From assembly GCA_049325095.1 (NCBI GenBank), contig JBMOPO010000041.1, forward strand, positions 1-64,000: a DNA stretch of 64,000 bases. Direction: 5' to 3'. This DNA comes from JAGPUQ01 sp049325095. GTDB taxonomy: Bacteria > Pseudomonadota > Gammaproteobacteria > Pseudomonadales > Porticoccaceae. The position numbers and the translations under genes were made by a program. The notes under the pieces are model-generated. The model had not been told where the DNA came from and searched no databases. It saw nothing but the letters and a program-made list of their open reading frames with translations. Below are positions 44,023 through 53,294 of the stretch, one piece after another (the first letter of the stretch is position 1; every line of letters starts with the position of its first letter).

Positions 44023-45450
44023 ATGGCGCAATGGCTGCCGGAGGATCTCGACGATCCGCAACTGCCGCACTCGCTGGAGGCGGAGCAGGCCGTGCTGGGC
44101 GGCCTGATGCTGGCCGGCCAGTCCTTCGACGAAGTCGCCGGTATCCTGTCCGAAGCGGATTTCTTTCTCCGCGACCACCGCATCATCTATGCCGCCATGG
44201 GCCAACTGGCCCATGCGGGCCACCCGCTCGATCCCCTGACCCTCACCGAAGCGCTGAAGAACCAGGGGCGCCTGGCGGAAGCCGGCGGCGACAGCTATCT
44301 GTCGGATCTGTTCAACAATGCCCCGGGGACCGCGAACCTGCGCGTGTATGCGCAGATCGTCCTGGAGCGGTCGGTGGTGCGGCGGCTGATCGATGCCGCC
44401 ACCGATATCCTGCGCAAGGGCTACAACCCGCTGGGCTGGGACAGCAGCAAGCTGCTCGCCGAGGCCGAGCGGCGGCTGCTCGAGGTCATGGAGCACCGCC
44501 CCAAGGCGGGCGGCTTTCGGCACGCCACCGAGGTGCTGCGCGAGGTCGTCGCCCGCATCGACGAACTCCACCACAACGACTCTCCGATCACCGGACTGGC
44601 CAGCGGCTTTACGGATCTCGACGGGATGACCGCGGGCTGGCAGGATTCCGATCTGGTGATCGTCGCCGGGCGGCCGTCGATGGGCAAGACCGCCTTCGCA
44701 CTCAACATGGCGGCACACGCCATGCTGCATCAGGAGCGGCCGGTGCTGGTGTTCAGCCTGGAGATGCCGGCCAGCCAGTTGGTCATGCGCCTGCTGTCGT
44801 CGCTGGGCCGCATCGATCAGACCCGCGTGCGCACCGGGCGCCTGGAGCCCGAGGACTTCCCCAAACTGGCCGGGGCCGCCGCGCGGCTCAAGGACCGGCC
44901 GCTGTACATCGACGATACCCCGGGTCTCAATCCCATGGAGCTGCGCAACCGGGTGCGGCGCCTGGTTCGCGAGGGGCGCGATGCGCTGCGCGCGCGCGCG
45001 CCGGAGCTGGCGGTCGAACAGCTCGAGCTGGCGGCGCGGCCGGCGCTGATCCTGGTCGACTATCTGCAACTGATGGCGGCGGCCACGCCCGTCGAAGGCC
45101 GGGTGCAGGAGATTTCCCAGATCTCGCGGGAATTGAAAAACATCGCCCGCGAGTTCAATTGTCCCCTGGTGGCGCTCTCGCAGTTGAGCCGCAACGTCGA
45201 GCAGCGGCCCAACAAGCGGCCGATCAACTCGGACCTGCGCGAATCCGGGGCCATCGAACAGGACGCCGACGTCATCCTGTTCATCTATCGCGACGAGGTG
45301 TATCACGAGGATACCCCCGACAAGGGGGTGGCGGAGATCATCATCGGCAAGCAGCGCAACGGGCCCATCGGCGTCGTCCGACTGGCGTTCCTGGGCCAGT
45401 ACACCAGGTTCGAGAATCTGGCGCGCGACTATTTTGCGGAGCGCAATTGA
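44023..45450 (+). CDS. dnaB: Replicative DNA helicase DnaB
   Basis: The 475-residue hexameric helicase starts with an N-terminal domain (LPHSLEAEQAVLGGLMLAGQ). The RecA-like motor follows, with Walker A VIVAGRPSMGKTAFALNMAA near residue 218 and Walker B LILVDYLQLMAA. The C-terminal region SGAIEQDADVILFIYRDEVY is conserved. The ATG at 44023 is preferred because GGGG lies about 10 bases upstream and it gives the usual N-terminus. An in-frame GTG at 43996 would lie just past the repeat. No intein is present. The order rpsR-rplI-dnaB is conserved in gammaproteobacteria. Confidence 0.95.
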   Translation: MAQWLPEDLDDPQLPHSLEAEQAVLGGLMLAGQSFDEVAGILSEADFFLRDHRIIYAAMGQLAHAGHPLDPLTLTEALKNQGRLAEAGGDSYLSDLFNNAPGTANLRVYAQIVLERSVVRRLIDAATDILRKGYNPLGWDSSKLLAEAERRLLEVMEHRPKAGGFRHATEVLREVVARIDELHHNDSPITGLASGFTDLDGMTAGWQDSDLVIVAGRPSMGKTAFALNMAAHAMLHQERPVLVFSLEMPASQLVMRLLSSLGRIDQTRVRTGRLEPEDFPKLAGAAARLKDRPLYIDDTPGLNPMELRNRVRRLVREGRDALRARAPELAVEQLELAARPALILVDYLQLMAAATPVEGRVQEISQISRELKNIAREFNCPLVALSQLSRNVEQRPNKRPINSDLRESGAIEQDADVILFIYRDEVYHEDTPDKGVAEIIIGKQRNGPIGVVRLAFLGQYTRFENLARDYFAERN

Positions 45451-45478
45451 AATGGCGGAACATCCGAGCGGTGAAGTC

Positions 45479-46333
45479 ATGAACATCTACCATCGCATCG
45501 AGACCCTGCGCCAGGCGCTGGCCGACCAACGCGCCCAGGGGCGCACCATCGCCCTGGTGCCCACCATGGGCAACCTGCACGAGGGGCACATGCAGTTGGT
45601 GCGCCTGGCCAAGCAGCATTGCGATCTGGTGGTGGTCAGCATCTTCGTCAACCCGCTGCAGTTCGGGCTCAACGAGGACTGGGAACAGTATCCGCGCACC
45701 CTGGAAGCGGATATCGCCAGGCTGGAGGCGGAGGACTGCGACTATCTGTTCCACCCCTCCGAAAAGGAGATATACCCCAATGGAATGGCAGACCAGACCA
45801 GAGTTGTAGTGCCGACTATGACTGATATACTCTGCGGCGCCAGCCGGCCCGGGCATTTCGAGGGCGTGACCACGGTGGTGTCCAAGCTGTTCAACATCGT
45901 GCAGCCCGACAAGGCAGTGTTCGGGATCAAGGACTACCAGCAGCTGGCGGTGATTCGGCGCATGGTGGAGGATCTTTGCATTCCCGTGGAGATCGTCGCG
46001 GCGCCCATCGCCCGCGACGCGGACGGGCTGGCGTTGAGTTCCCGCAACAGCTACCTCACGGCTGACGAGCGCCCCAGGGTCACGGTGCTGTACCGGGCCC
46101 TGTGCTGGTGCCGCGACCAGGTGGCGCTGCACCACCGGCGCGACTTCGCCGCGCTGGAGGAGGCGGCGGCGCGGCAGCTCCAGGAGGCAGGATTTCGGCC
46201 CGACTACATCAGCATCTGCAACGCCCGGACCCTGGATCCGGCGGCGCATGATGACCGGGAACTGGTGGTGCTGGGAGCCATGTACACCGCCGGTGCCCGT
46301 TTGATCGACAATGTGACCCTGACTTTGGGGTAG
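45479..46333 (+). CDS. panC: Pantothenate synthetase
   Basis: The 284-residue enzyme joins pantoate and beta-alanine using ATP, the last step of vitamin B5 synthesis. The ATP-binding motif is LVPTMGNLHEGHMQLVRLAK, with its HxGH-like histidines. It is followed by FVNPLQFGLNEDWEQYPRTL, GIKDYQQLAVIRRMVEDLCI and ALSSRNSYL. The ATG at 45479 gives the usual length; ATGs upstream would overlap dnaB. It pairs functionally with panD, whose product supplies beta-alanine and starts 13 bases downstream. Confidence 0.95.
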   Translation: MNIYHRIETLRQALADQRAQGRTIALVPTMGNLHEGHMQLVRLAKQHCDLVVVSIFVNPLQFGLNEDWEQYPRTLEADIARLEAEDCDYLFHPSEKEIYPNGMADQTRVVVPTMTDILCGASRPGHFEGVTTVVSKLFNIVQPDKAVFGIKDYQQLAVIRRMVEDLCIPVEIVAAPIARDADGLALSSRNSYLTADERPRVTVLYRALCWCRDQVALHHRRDFAALEEAAARQLQEAGFRPDYISICNARTLDPAAHDDRELVVLGAMYTAGARLIDNVTLTLG

Positions 46334-46345
46334 GGGGGTGAAGAC

Positions 46346-46729
46346 GTGCTGAGCACTCTGTTGAAAGCCAAGCTGCATCTGGCCACCGTGACCCAGGCGG
46401 AGCTCTGGTACGACGGCTCGTGCGCGATCGACAGCGACCTGCTGGAGCTGGCGGGGTTGCGCGAGTTCGAACAGATCGACATCTACAACGTCAACAACGG
46501 CGAGCGGTTCACGACCTACATCATTCGGGCGGAAGCCGGCTCGCGAACCATCTCCATGAATGGCGCGGCGGCGCGCAAGGTCCAGGTGGGCGACCGGGTG
46601 ATCATCGCCACCTATGGCCAGTGCACGGAAGAAGAGGCCGCCCGTCACAAGCCCAAACTCGTCTACCTCAGGGCCGACAACAGCGTCGAGCGGACCGCGA
46701 ACACGATTCCCGTACAGATCGCATCCTGA
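46346..46729 (+). CDS. panD: Aspartate 1-decarboxylase precursor
   Basis: The 127-residue proenzyme cleaves itself between Gly24 and Ser25 in WYDGSCAIDSDLL, turning the Ser into the pyruvoyl group that decarboxylates aspartate to beta-alanine. A conserved catalytic region follows in IYNVNNGERFTTYIIRAEAG and GDRVIIATYGQC. The start is a GTG at 46346. Its product is used by PanC, encoded immediately upstream, so the two genes form a pantothenate pair without panB in the window. Confidence 0.95.
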   Translation: MLSTLLKAKLHLATVTQAELWYDGSCAIDSDLLELAGLREFEQIDIYNVNNGERFTTYIIRAEAGSRTISMNGAAARKVQVGDRVIIATYGQCTEEEAARHKPKLVYLRADNSVERTANTIPVQIAS

Positions 46730-46768
46730 GCGGGCGCCATTCCCAGCCCGATCGACCCGGGGGAGCCG

Positions 46769-48706
46769 ATGTCTGAATTTCCTGTCTATCCCGTGCCCGA
46801 TGCCTGGCGCCGCGACGCCTACATCGATGCGGCACGCTACCGGGAAATGTATCGCCGCTCGGTGGCCGAACCGGACCAGTTCTGGGCCGAGCAGGCCCGC
46901 CAGTTCCTGGACTGGGAGCAGCCGTGGACCCAGGTGCGCGGCGGCGATTTCGCGGCCGGCACCGCCACCTGGTTCGCCGGCGGCAAGCTCAACGCGGCGG
47001 CCAACTGCATCGACCGCCACCTCGCCACCCGCGGCGACCAGGTGGCGATCCTGTGGGAGGGGGATGATCCGGCCGACAGCCGCCGGGTCACCTACCGGGA
47101 ACTGCATGGGGAGGTGTGCCGGCTGGCCAATGCGCTGCGCGCCCGGGGCGTGGCGCGCGGCGATCGGGTGTGCATCTACATGCCCATGGTGCCGGAGGCC
47201 GTCTGCGCCATGCTGGCCTGCGCCCGCATCGGGGCGATCCACTCGGTGGTGTTCGGCGGCTTCTCTCCCGAAGCGCTCAAGGATCGCATCCTGGATTCCG
47301 ACTGCCGGGTGCTGATCACCGCCGACGAGGGTCTGCGGGGCGGGCGCCGCATCCCGCTCAAGAGCAATGCCGACGCTGCCCTGGCGCACTGCCCCAATGT
47401 CCACACCTGCCTGGTGCTGCGCCGCACCGGTGGCGGGATCGCCTGGCATCCGCAGCGCGATCTCTGGTACCACGAAGCGGTCGCGGCGGCGGCTGCGGAG
47501 TGCCCGGCGGAGGCGATGGACGCCGAGGATCCGCTGTTCATCCTCTATACGTCCGGTTCCACCGGCAAACCCAAGGGTGTGCTGCACACCACCGGCGGCT
47601 ACCTGCTGCAGGTGGCGATGAGCCACAGGTATGTGTTCGACTACCGCGACAGCGACGTCTTCTGGTGTACCGCCGACGTCGGCTGGGTCACCGGGCACAG
47701 CTACATCGTCTACGGGCCCCTGTGCAACGGCGCCACCACCCTGGTGTTCGAGGGCGTGCCCACCTGGCCCGACGCCTCCCGCTTCTGGCAGGTGGTCGAC
47801 AAGCACCGGGTCAACCAGTTCTACACCGCGCCCACCGCGCTGCGTGCGCTGATGGGCGCCGGCGACGAATTCGTCACCCGGACCTCGCGCCGGAGCCTCA
47901 GGCTGCTGGGCACCGTGGGCGAGCCCATCAACCCCGAGGCCTGGGTCTGGTATCACCGGGTGGTCGGGGAGGGCCGCTGCCCGATCGTGGACACCTGGTG
48001 GCAGACCGAGACCGGCGGCCACATGCTCACACCGCTGCCGGGGGCGACCGACCTCAAGCCGGGTTCGGCGACCCTGCCGTTCTTCGGGGTGCAGCCGGCA
48101 CTGCTGGATGGGGCGGGACAGGAGATCGAGGGGCCGGGCGAAGGCAATCTGGTCATCAAGGCGCCCTGGCCCGGACAGATCCGCACCGTGTTCGGGGATC
48201 ACCAGCGGATGCTGGACACCTATTTCACCATCTATCCGGGCTACTACTTCACCGGCGACGGGGCACGCCGCGACGCCGACGGCTACTACTGGATCACCGG
48301 GCGGGTCGACGACGTGATCAATGTCTCCGGGCACCGCATGGGCACCGCCGAGATCGAGAGCGCCCTGGTCCTGCACGAGCGGGTCGCCGAGGCCGCGGTG
48401 GTGGGCTTCCCCCATCCCATCAAGGGGCAGGGCATCTACGCCTATGTCACGCTGATGGCCGGCGTCGAACCTTCCGAGCAACTCCGCCAGGAACTCCTGG
48501 AGCTGTGCACGCGCGAGATCGGCGCCATCGCCAAACCCGACATCATCCAGTGGGCGCCGGGGCTGCCCAAGACCCGGTCCGGCAAGATCATGCGCCGCAT
48601 CCTGCGCAAGGTTGCGGCCAGCGAGCTGGACAATCTTGGCGATACCTCTACCCTGGCCGATCCCGCGGTGGTCGACGAGCTGGTCCGCAACCGCCAGGCG
48701 CCCTAG
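46769..48706 (+). CDS. acs: Acetyl-CoA synthetase
   Basis: The 645-residue enzyme activates acetate through acetyl-AMP to acetyl-CoA. The adenylate-forming signature is ILYTSGSTGKPKGVLHTTGG, followed by TWWQTETGGHMLTPLPG and YYWITGRVDDVINVSGHRMG. The C-terminal Lys in LPKTRSGKIMRRILRKVAAS, near residue 606, is the site usually controlled by acetylation. Its length and the sequence near WCTADVGWVTGHSYIVYGPL fit acetate-specific enzymes, although propionate use is possible. A GGGGGAG ribosome-binding site precedes the ATG. Confidence 0.93.
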   Translation: MSEFPVYPVPDAWRRDAYIDAARYREMYRRSVAEPDQFWAEQARQFLDWEQPWTQVRGGDFAAGTATWFAGGKLNAAANCIDRHLATRGDQVAILWEGDDPADSRRVTYRELHGEVCRLANALRARGVARGDRVCIYMPMVPEAVCAMLACARIGAIHSVVFGGFSPEALKDRILDSDCRVLITADEGLRGGRRIPLKSNADAALAHCPNVHTCLVLRRTGGGIAWHPQRDLWYHEAVAAAAAECPAEAMDAEDPLFILYTSGSTGKPKGVLHTTGGYLLQVAMSHRYVFDYRDSDVFWCTADVGWVTGHSYIVYGPLCNGATTLVFEGVPTWPDASRFWQVVDKHRVNQFYTAPTALRALMGAGDEFVTRTSRRSLRLLGTVGEPINPEAWVWYHRVVGEGRCPIVDTWWQTETGGHMLTPLPGATDLKPGSATLPFFGVQPALLDGAGQEIEGPGEGNLVIKAPWPGQIRTVFGDHQRMLDTYFTIYPGYYFTGDGARRDADGYYWITGRVDDVINVSGHRMGTAEIESALVLHERVAEAAVVGFPHPIKGQGIYAYVTLMAGVEPSEQLRQELLELCTREIGAIAKPDIIQWAPGLPKTRSGKIMRRILRKVAASELDNLGDTSTLADPAVVDELVRNRQAP

Positions 48707-48721
48707 GGGTTCGCCGTCCTC

Positions 48722-49003
48722 ATGGGGTCATTGCGGATCGGCAGGGCGCACCGCCTGGAGGCTGCGGAGTTGCGCCGCCGCGTGGACGCGCTGGCGGATC
48801 GGCTGGTGGCGCGCTATGGCGGAGGCTGCCAGTGGCGGGGCGACACGCTCCACTACCGGCGGCCGGGCGGAATCGATGCCGAGATCCACTGCGCCGCGGA
48901 TCAACTGAGGGTCGAGGTCAGCCTGGGCCCGCTGGCGAATTTTCTGCGCGGCACCATCGAGCGCGAACTGAAGACTGCCCTCGACAACCAGTTCGGCGAC
49001 TGA
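48722..49003 (+). CDS. Polyhydroxyalkanoic acid system family protein
   Basis: The 93-residue protein matches a small family linked with polyhydroxyalkanoate granule regions. The pattern is a short basic start, a helix LRRRVDALADRLVARYGGGC, then WRGDTLHYRRPGGIDAEIHC and VEVSLGPLANFLRGTIEREL. The role in granule formation is inferred from the family name only, since no PHA synthase gene lies in the window. It follows acs by 15 bases and may share its transcript. Confidence 0.65.
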   Translation: MGSLRIGRAHRLEAAELRRRVDALADRLVARYGGGCQWRGDTLHYRRPGGIDAEIHCAADQLRVEVSLGPLANFLRGTIERELKTALDNQFGD

Positions 49004-49014
49004 AGCGCGCCGGT

Positions 49015-49632
49015 TCAGGTCCCCACCGCGCGCCGGGCCGCGGGCAGTGCTGCCGGGCGATCCCAGCGGTAGACCCGCATCGGGGGAATGTTGCGCAGTT
49101 CGATCTGCCGGCGCGGCACACCCAGCACCGGGCGCGCGAGCCTGGCCACCTGGGCGCTGACCTGGTAGGCGACGAAGCGGCCGCCCGGCGCCAGGGTTTC
49201 GGCGATCACCTCGAGAATGCGGCTGCCCAGCTGCCGGTCCATGGTCGAGAAGGGGATTCCGGAGATCACCGCGTCCGGCGCCGGCAGTGCGTTCCGCTGC
49301 AATACCTCGGCGAGCTCCGCGGCGCTGCCGAAGTGGGGAATCAGGCGCGGGTCGCCGATGCGGGTCAGCAATTCCTGAAAGCGCGGATTGATCTCGATGC
49401 CGACCAGCCTTGCGTCCGGCGCCATGGCCCGCAGGACGGCGCGCGTGATGCCGCCGGTGCCGGTGCCCAGCTCGACGATGACCCTGGCGCCGGATATTCC
49501 CGCCAGGGTCACCACGCGCTGCTCCAGATAGCGGGAACTGGGAATGACCGAGCCGACTTGTCGGGGGTGCTTGAGAAACTGTTGGAGAAAGATTACTCGG
49601 TCGTCGGGGACCCTGGTCGAGCGTGGACGCAT
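49015..49632 (-). CDS. SAM-dependent methyltransferase, phospholipid/rRNA-methylase type
   Basis: The 205-residue enzyme has the SAM-binding motif ARVIVELGTGTGGITRAVLR and a second acidic strand LVGIEINPRFQELL. The catalytic region reads PDAVISGIPFSTMDRQLGSR. N-terminal VIFLQQFLKHPRQVGSVIPS is typical of the PmtA-like phospholipid N-methyltransferases found in proteobacteria, which resemble rRNA adenine methylases. Substrate is not certain. The ATG at 49632 is supported by AGGGAG eight bases upstream. The gene is convergent with the small protein at 48722 and divergent from the channel gene. Confidence 0.7.
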   Translation of the reverse strand: MRPRSTRVPDDRVIFLQQFLKHPRQVGSVIPSSRYLEQRVVTLAGISGARVIVELGTGTGGITRAVLRAMAPDARLVGIEINPRFQELLTRIGDPRLIPHFGSAAELAEVLQRNALPAPDAVISGIPFSTMDRQLGSRILEVIAETLAPGGRFVAYQVSAQVARLARPVLGVPRRQIELRNIPPMRVYRWDRPAALPAARRAVGT

Positions 49633-49773
49633 TGGCAATCTCCCTGTTTGAACTGGTTTTGGTAGTTGGCGATCTCGCCCGGATCCGGCGCCGGACCGGG
49701 GCACGAGGCGCGCCCATTGTTGCGCAGCGGCGAGACGCTGGAAACCCCGCCCGGCGCCGATGTCGGGTGCTGT

Positions 49774-49779
49774 TATGAT
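49774..49779 (+). promoter_or_regulatory. Possible -10 box of MscK-like gene
   Basis: TATGAT lies 74 bases before the channel start inside the 220-base divergent spacer. A 12-base palindrome TCCGGC-GCCGGA is at 49684-49695 between the two genes. No clear -35 box is seen. Confidence 0.35.
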
Positions 49780-49852
49780 CCGGGCTGCCGGCGGGCAGGG
49801 GTCGCAGGCCTCGCTGTCACCCAGCCCGGCAGGAATCGACAGGGGAGCGGAC

Positions 49853-52800
49853 ATGTTCCATTGTGCAGCCGGGCGCGCCACCCGCGAGTCCGGTTTCCGG
49901 CACTTGGCCTGGTTCGGCTGGCTCTGCTGGCTGTGCCTGAGCCTGGCCTGGAGCGCCGAGCCGGGGCCACCCACCGAGCAGGAGATCACCGCCCGCATCA
50001 ATGCGCTGGCCGGCGATGAATCCCTGTCGGAGGCCCAGCGGGAGGCCATCCTGGCCGAGTATCGCCGCGCGCTGGATGCGCTGCTCGAAGCCGCCCGCCA
50101 TCGCGAACGACTCGAGGCGGTCACCCGGGAGGCGCAGGCGGCGCCCGCCAGAACCCGAGAGCTGGAGCGGCGCATCGCCGGACGCCGTTCGCCCGTGCCG
50201 CCGGATCCGAGCCTGTCCTACCAGGAGCTGGATCGGCAGGTCGGCGAGGCCAACGCCGAGCTCGGCGCGGCGCAGATTCGCGCGCAGGATGCCGCCCGCA
50301 GGGAGGAGCAGTTGGAGCGCGCCCCGCTCGAGTTGCAGCAGACGCTCGCCGCGGTGCAGGCCGAGCGCGCGGCCGCCCTGGGACAAGCCGTTGCCGGGCG
50401 CGCCCTGTCGCAGGAGGAAAAGGCCCGCGAGGCCCTGCGCCTGGCGCAGCTCGCCGCCTGGGACGCGCAGCTCGCCGCGCTCCATGCCGAGCTGGATACC
50501 CTGGAGCCGCGGCTCGCGCTCGCCCGGGCCGAGCGGCGCTGGGCGCGGGCCGAGCTCGAAGACCTGGAGGCCCGGGCGGCGCAGTTGCAGCGGCTGCTGG
50601 ACGGCAGGCGCCAGGCGATCGTGGAGCAGGTCCGCGAGCAGGCTCTGCAGCTCATGCTGCAGGCCGAGGCGCAGCCGGCGGCGGTGGCGGCCGAAACCCG
50701 CGCCAACGCCGGGCTGGCCTCGCGGCTCGCGGACCTGATCGCCCGGCTCGACGAGATTGCCGAGACGCGGCGGGAGCTGCGCGCGCGGTTCGACGAGCTG
50801 CAAGGGTTGTACGACACCGCCGTCGATCAACTGGAGATCGCCCAGCTCGGCGGCGCCCTCGGCCGGGTGCTGCATCAACAGCGGCAGCAGTTGCCCAGCC
50901 TGATTCCGCGCGGCGATCAATTGCGCCAACGCGGCGAAGCCATTGCGCTCGCGCGGTTCGATCAACTGCAGTTGCGCACCGAGCTCAAGCACTGGGAGCG
51001 GGCCCCGCAGCTGCTCGAGGAGCGCCTGCGGGAACTGCCGGCGGCGGAACGCGAGCAGTTGCGCCCGCTGCTCGGCGCGCAGTGGGCGACCCGGGAGCAA
51101 CTGCTGGAGCGGCTGGATCGAACCTATACCGCCTACATCGCGGATCTCGGCGCGCTCGACAAGCTGGAGCGGGAATTGATCCAGTTGTCGGGCAATTATT
51201 CGAGCCTGCTCAATCGCAATCTGGTGTGGATCGCCGATGTGCCGCGGCTCGACTGGCGGTGGCCGCTGGCCGCGCTCGCGCCCCTGCTGGAAGCCGCGAA
51301 CCCGCGGGTATGGCGGGAACTGGCGGGCTCGGTCATCCAGTCCTGGCAGCACCAGCCGGGGTTGTCGCTGCTCGGACTGGCGGTGGTCGTGCTCGCTTAC
51401 GCGTATCGGCGGTTCCTGCGCGCCCGGTTGAGCCGGCTGGCTGAGTGGGTGAACGACCCGGATCGCGATCGCTTCAGCAATACGCTGGTGGCGGCCCTGA
51501 TCAGTCTGGCGCTGGCGCTGCCGGTCCCGCTCACCCTGGGGTTTGGCGCCCTGTTGCTGCGCGCGGTCCCGGAATCTGGGCTCTCCCAGGGGTTGGCCGC
51601 GGGGTTGCGCGATGCGGCCTGGGTGGCGCTGGTGCTGGAACTGGCCCGGGTGCTGTGCCGCGACCGGGGGTTGCTGGATGCGCACCTCGGATGGAGCGCC
51701 GGATTGCGCCGCCGGCTCGCGCAGCCGCTGTACTGGCTGTTGCCGGTAGCGGTCGTTGCGGTGCTCGCGGTCGGCGCCACCAACGCGCTGGGACAACAGG
51801 TGGGCACCCTCGGTCGGGCCGGTTTCGTGGTCTGGGCGGTGGCCCTGTCGGGGTTCATCTGGCGGGCGCTGCACCCGGTGCGGGGCCTGCTGTCGGCCCA
51901 CTTCGTGGAAGCGCGGCGGCATGGCTGGCAGTGGCAGCTCTGGCCGTTGTGGTTCGGCCTGTTCGCGCTCACACCGCTGGCGACCGCGGTGCTGGCGCTG
52001 GCGGGCTACTACTACACCGCCCAGCAGGTGCTCGAACGGTTCTGCGCCACCGGGGTGCTGTTGCTGGCGGTGGCGCTCGCCCGGCAGATTGCGCTGCGCG
52101 GGCTGGGGCTGTTCGAGGTGCGCATCGCCCGGCGCCAGGCGCTGGCGCGGCGCGATGCGGCCCGCCAGCGTGAAGTGGAGGCCGAAACCCAGGGCGAGGC
52201 CACGGTCGAGATCGACGAGGTGCAAGCGGTCGACGTGGCCGCCGTCCACCGCCAGGTCAGCGCGCTGCTGCGGATCGTCACCCTGCTGGCGGTGGGTCTC
52301 GGGGCGTGGTGGATCTGGGCGGACCTGTTGCCGGCGCTGGAGGCGCTGCGCGAAATCGTGCTCTGGGAGTATGTGTCCGGCAGCGGGGACTCGAGCGCCA
52401 CCGCCGCGGTCACCGCCGCCGGGGTGGGGCTCGCGCTGCTGGTCGCGGCGCTGACCTATCTGGCGGCGCGCAATCTGCCCGGGCTGCTGGAAGTGACGGT
52501 GTTGCAGCGCCTGGAGGTCGATGCGGGCGCCCGTTACGCAGCCAACGCGGTGAGCCGCTACCTGATCGTCACCCTGGGGGTGCTGGTGGTGGTGAATCTG
52601 CTCGGCCTGGAGTGGGGCCGGCTGCAATGGCTGGTCGCCGCGCTCGGCGTCGGTCTGGGGTTCGGTCTACAGGAGGTGGTGGCGAACTTCGTCTCCGGAT
52701 TGATCATCCTGTTCGAGCGCCCGTTTCGGATCGGGGATACCGTCACCGTGGGTGCGGTGAGCGGCACCGTCACCCGGATCCGGATCCGCGCCACCACCAT

Positions 52801-53251
52801 CACCGACTGGGATCGCAAGGAGTTGATCGTGCCCAACAAGGCGTTCATCACCGATCAACTGGTGAACTGGACGCTGAGCGATCCGGTGCTGCGCGTGCTG
52901 GTGAAGGTGGGCATCGCCTATGGTTCGGATACCGCGCTGGCGCGAGGGCTGCTGATGGAGGTCGCCGAGGCCAACCCGCGCGTGCTCGCCGATCCGCCGC
53001 CCCAGGTCTGGTTCCTGGGTTTCGGCGACAGCAGCCTCAACTTCGAGGTGCGGGCGTTCGTCATGGGATTGCCCGAGCTGTTGCCGGCCACCCATGAGCT
53101 GCACGAGGCGATCGACGCGACCTTCCGCCGCCATGGGGTGGAGATCGCCTTTCCCCAGCGCGACCTGCACCTGCGCAGTCTCGACCCCCGGGTGGCCGAG
53201 CTGCTGCGCGGCCAATCGCTGCCGGGCGGACCGGAGATGCCGCCCGCCTGA
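49853..53251 (+). CDS. MscK/KefA-like mechanosensitive channel protein
   Basis: The 1132-residue protein has a signal peptide (FGWLCWLCLSLAWSAEP) and a long periplasmic coiled-coil region to about residue 500, rich in Ala, Glu, Arg and Gln. Some eleven membrane helices follow, and last the MscS-type pore domain. Pore marks are YLIVTLGVLVVVNLLGLEWG, LGVGLGFGLQEVVANFVSGL and ILFERPFRIGDTVTVGAVSG. The cytoplasmic beta domain contains NKAFITDQLVNWTLSDPVLR. It should open under membrane tension to release solutes. The ATG at 49853 follows AGGGGAG. It converges on gltA with a small GC-rich hairpin between them. Confidence 0.88.
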   Translation: MFHCAAGRATRESGFRHLAWFGWLCWLCLSLAWSAEPGPPTEQEITARINALAGDESLSEAQREAILAEYRRALDALLEAARHRERLEAVTREAQAAPARTRELERRIAGRRSPVPPDPSLSYQELDRQVGEANAELGAAQIRAQDAARREEQLERAPLELQQTLAAVQAERAAALGQAVAGRALSQEEKAREALRLAQLAAWDAQLAALHAELDTLEPRLALARAERRWARAELEDLEARAAQLQRLLDGRRQAIVEQVREQALQLMLQAEAQPAAVAAETRANAGLASRLADLIARLDEIAETRRELRARFDELQGLYDTAVDQLEIAQLGGALGRVLHQQRQQLPSLIPRGDQLRQRGEAIALARFDQLQLRTELKHWERAPQLLEERLRELPAAEREQLRPLLGAQWATREQLLERLDRTYTAYIADLGALDKLERELIQLSGNYSSLLNRNLVWIADVPRLDWRWPLAALAPLLEAANPRVWRELAGSVIQSWQHQPGLSLLGLAVVVLAYAYRRFLRARLSRLAEWVNDPDRDRFSNTLVAALISLALALPVPLTLGFGALLLRAVPESGLSQGLAAGLRDAAWVALVLELARVLCRDRGLLDAHLGWSAGLRRRLAQPLYWLLPVAVVAVLAVGATNALGQQVGTLGRAGFVVWAVALSGFIWRALHPVRGLLSAHFVEARRHGWQWQLWPLWFGLFALTPLATAVLALAGYYYTAQQVLERFCATGVLLLAVALARQIALRGLGLFEVRIARRQALARRDAARQREVEAETQGEATVEIDEVQAVDVAAVHRQVSALLRIVTLLAVGLGAWWIWADLLPALEALREIVLWEYVSGSGDSSATAAVTAAGVGLALLVAALTYLAARNLPGLLEVTVLQRLEVDAGARYAANAVSRYLIVTLGVLVVVNLLGLEWGRLQWLVAALGVGLGFGLQEVVANFVSGLIILFERPFRIGDTVTVGAVSGTVTRIRIRATTITDWDRKELIVPNKAFITDQLVNWTLSDPVLRVLVKVGIAYGSDTALARGLLMEVAEANPRVLADPPPQVWFLGFGDSSLNFEVRAFVMGLPELLPATHELHEAIDATFRRHGVEIAFPQRDLHLRSLDPRVAELLRGQSLPGGPEMPPA

Positions 53252-53294
53252 GCGCGGGCGTGCGTCCCGCAGATACCGCGAAGGTGCGGTTCCG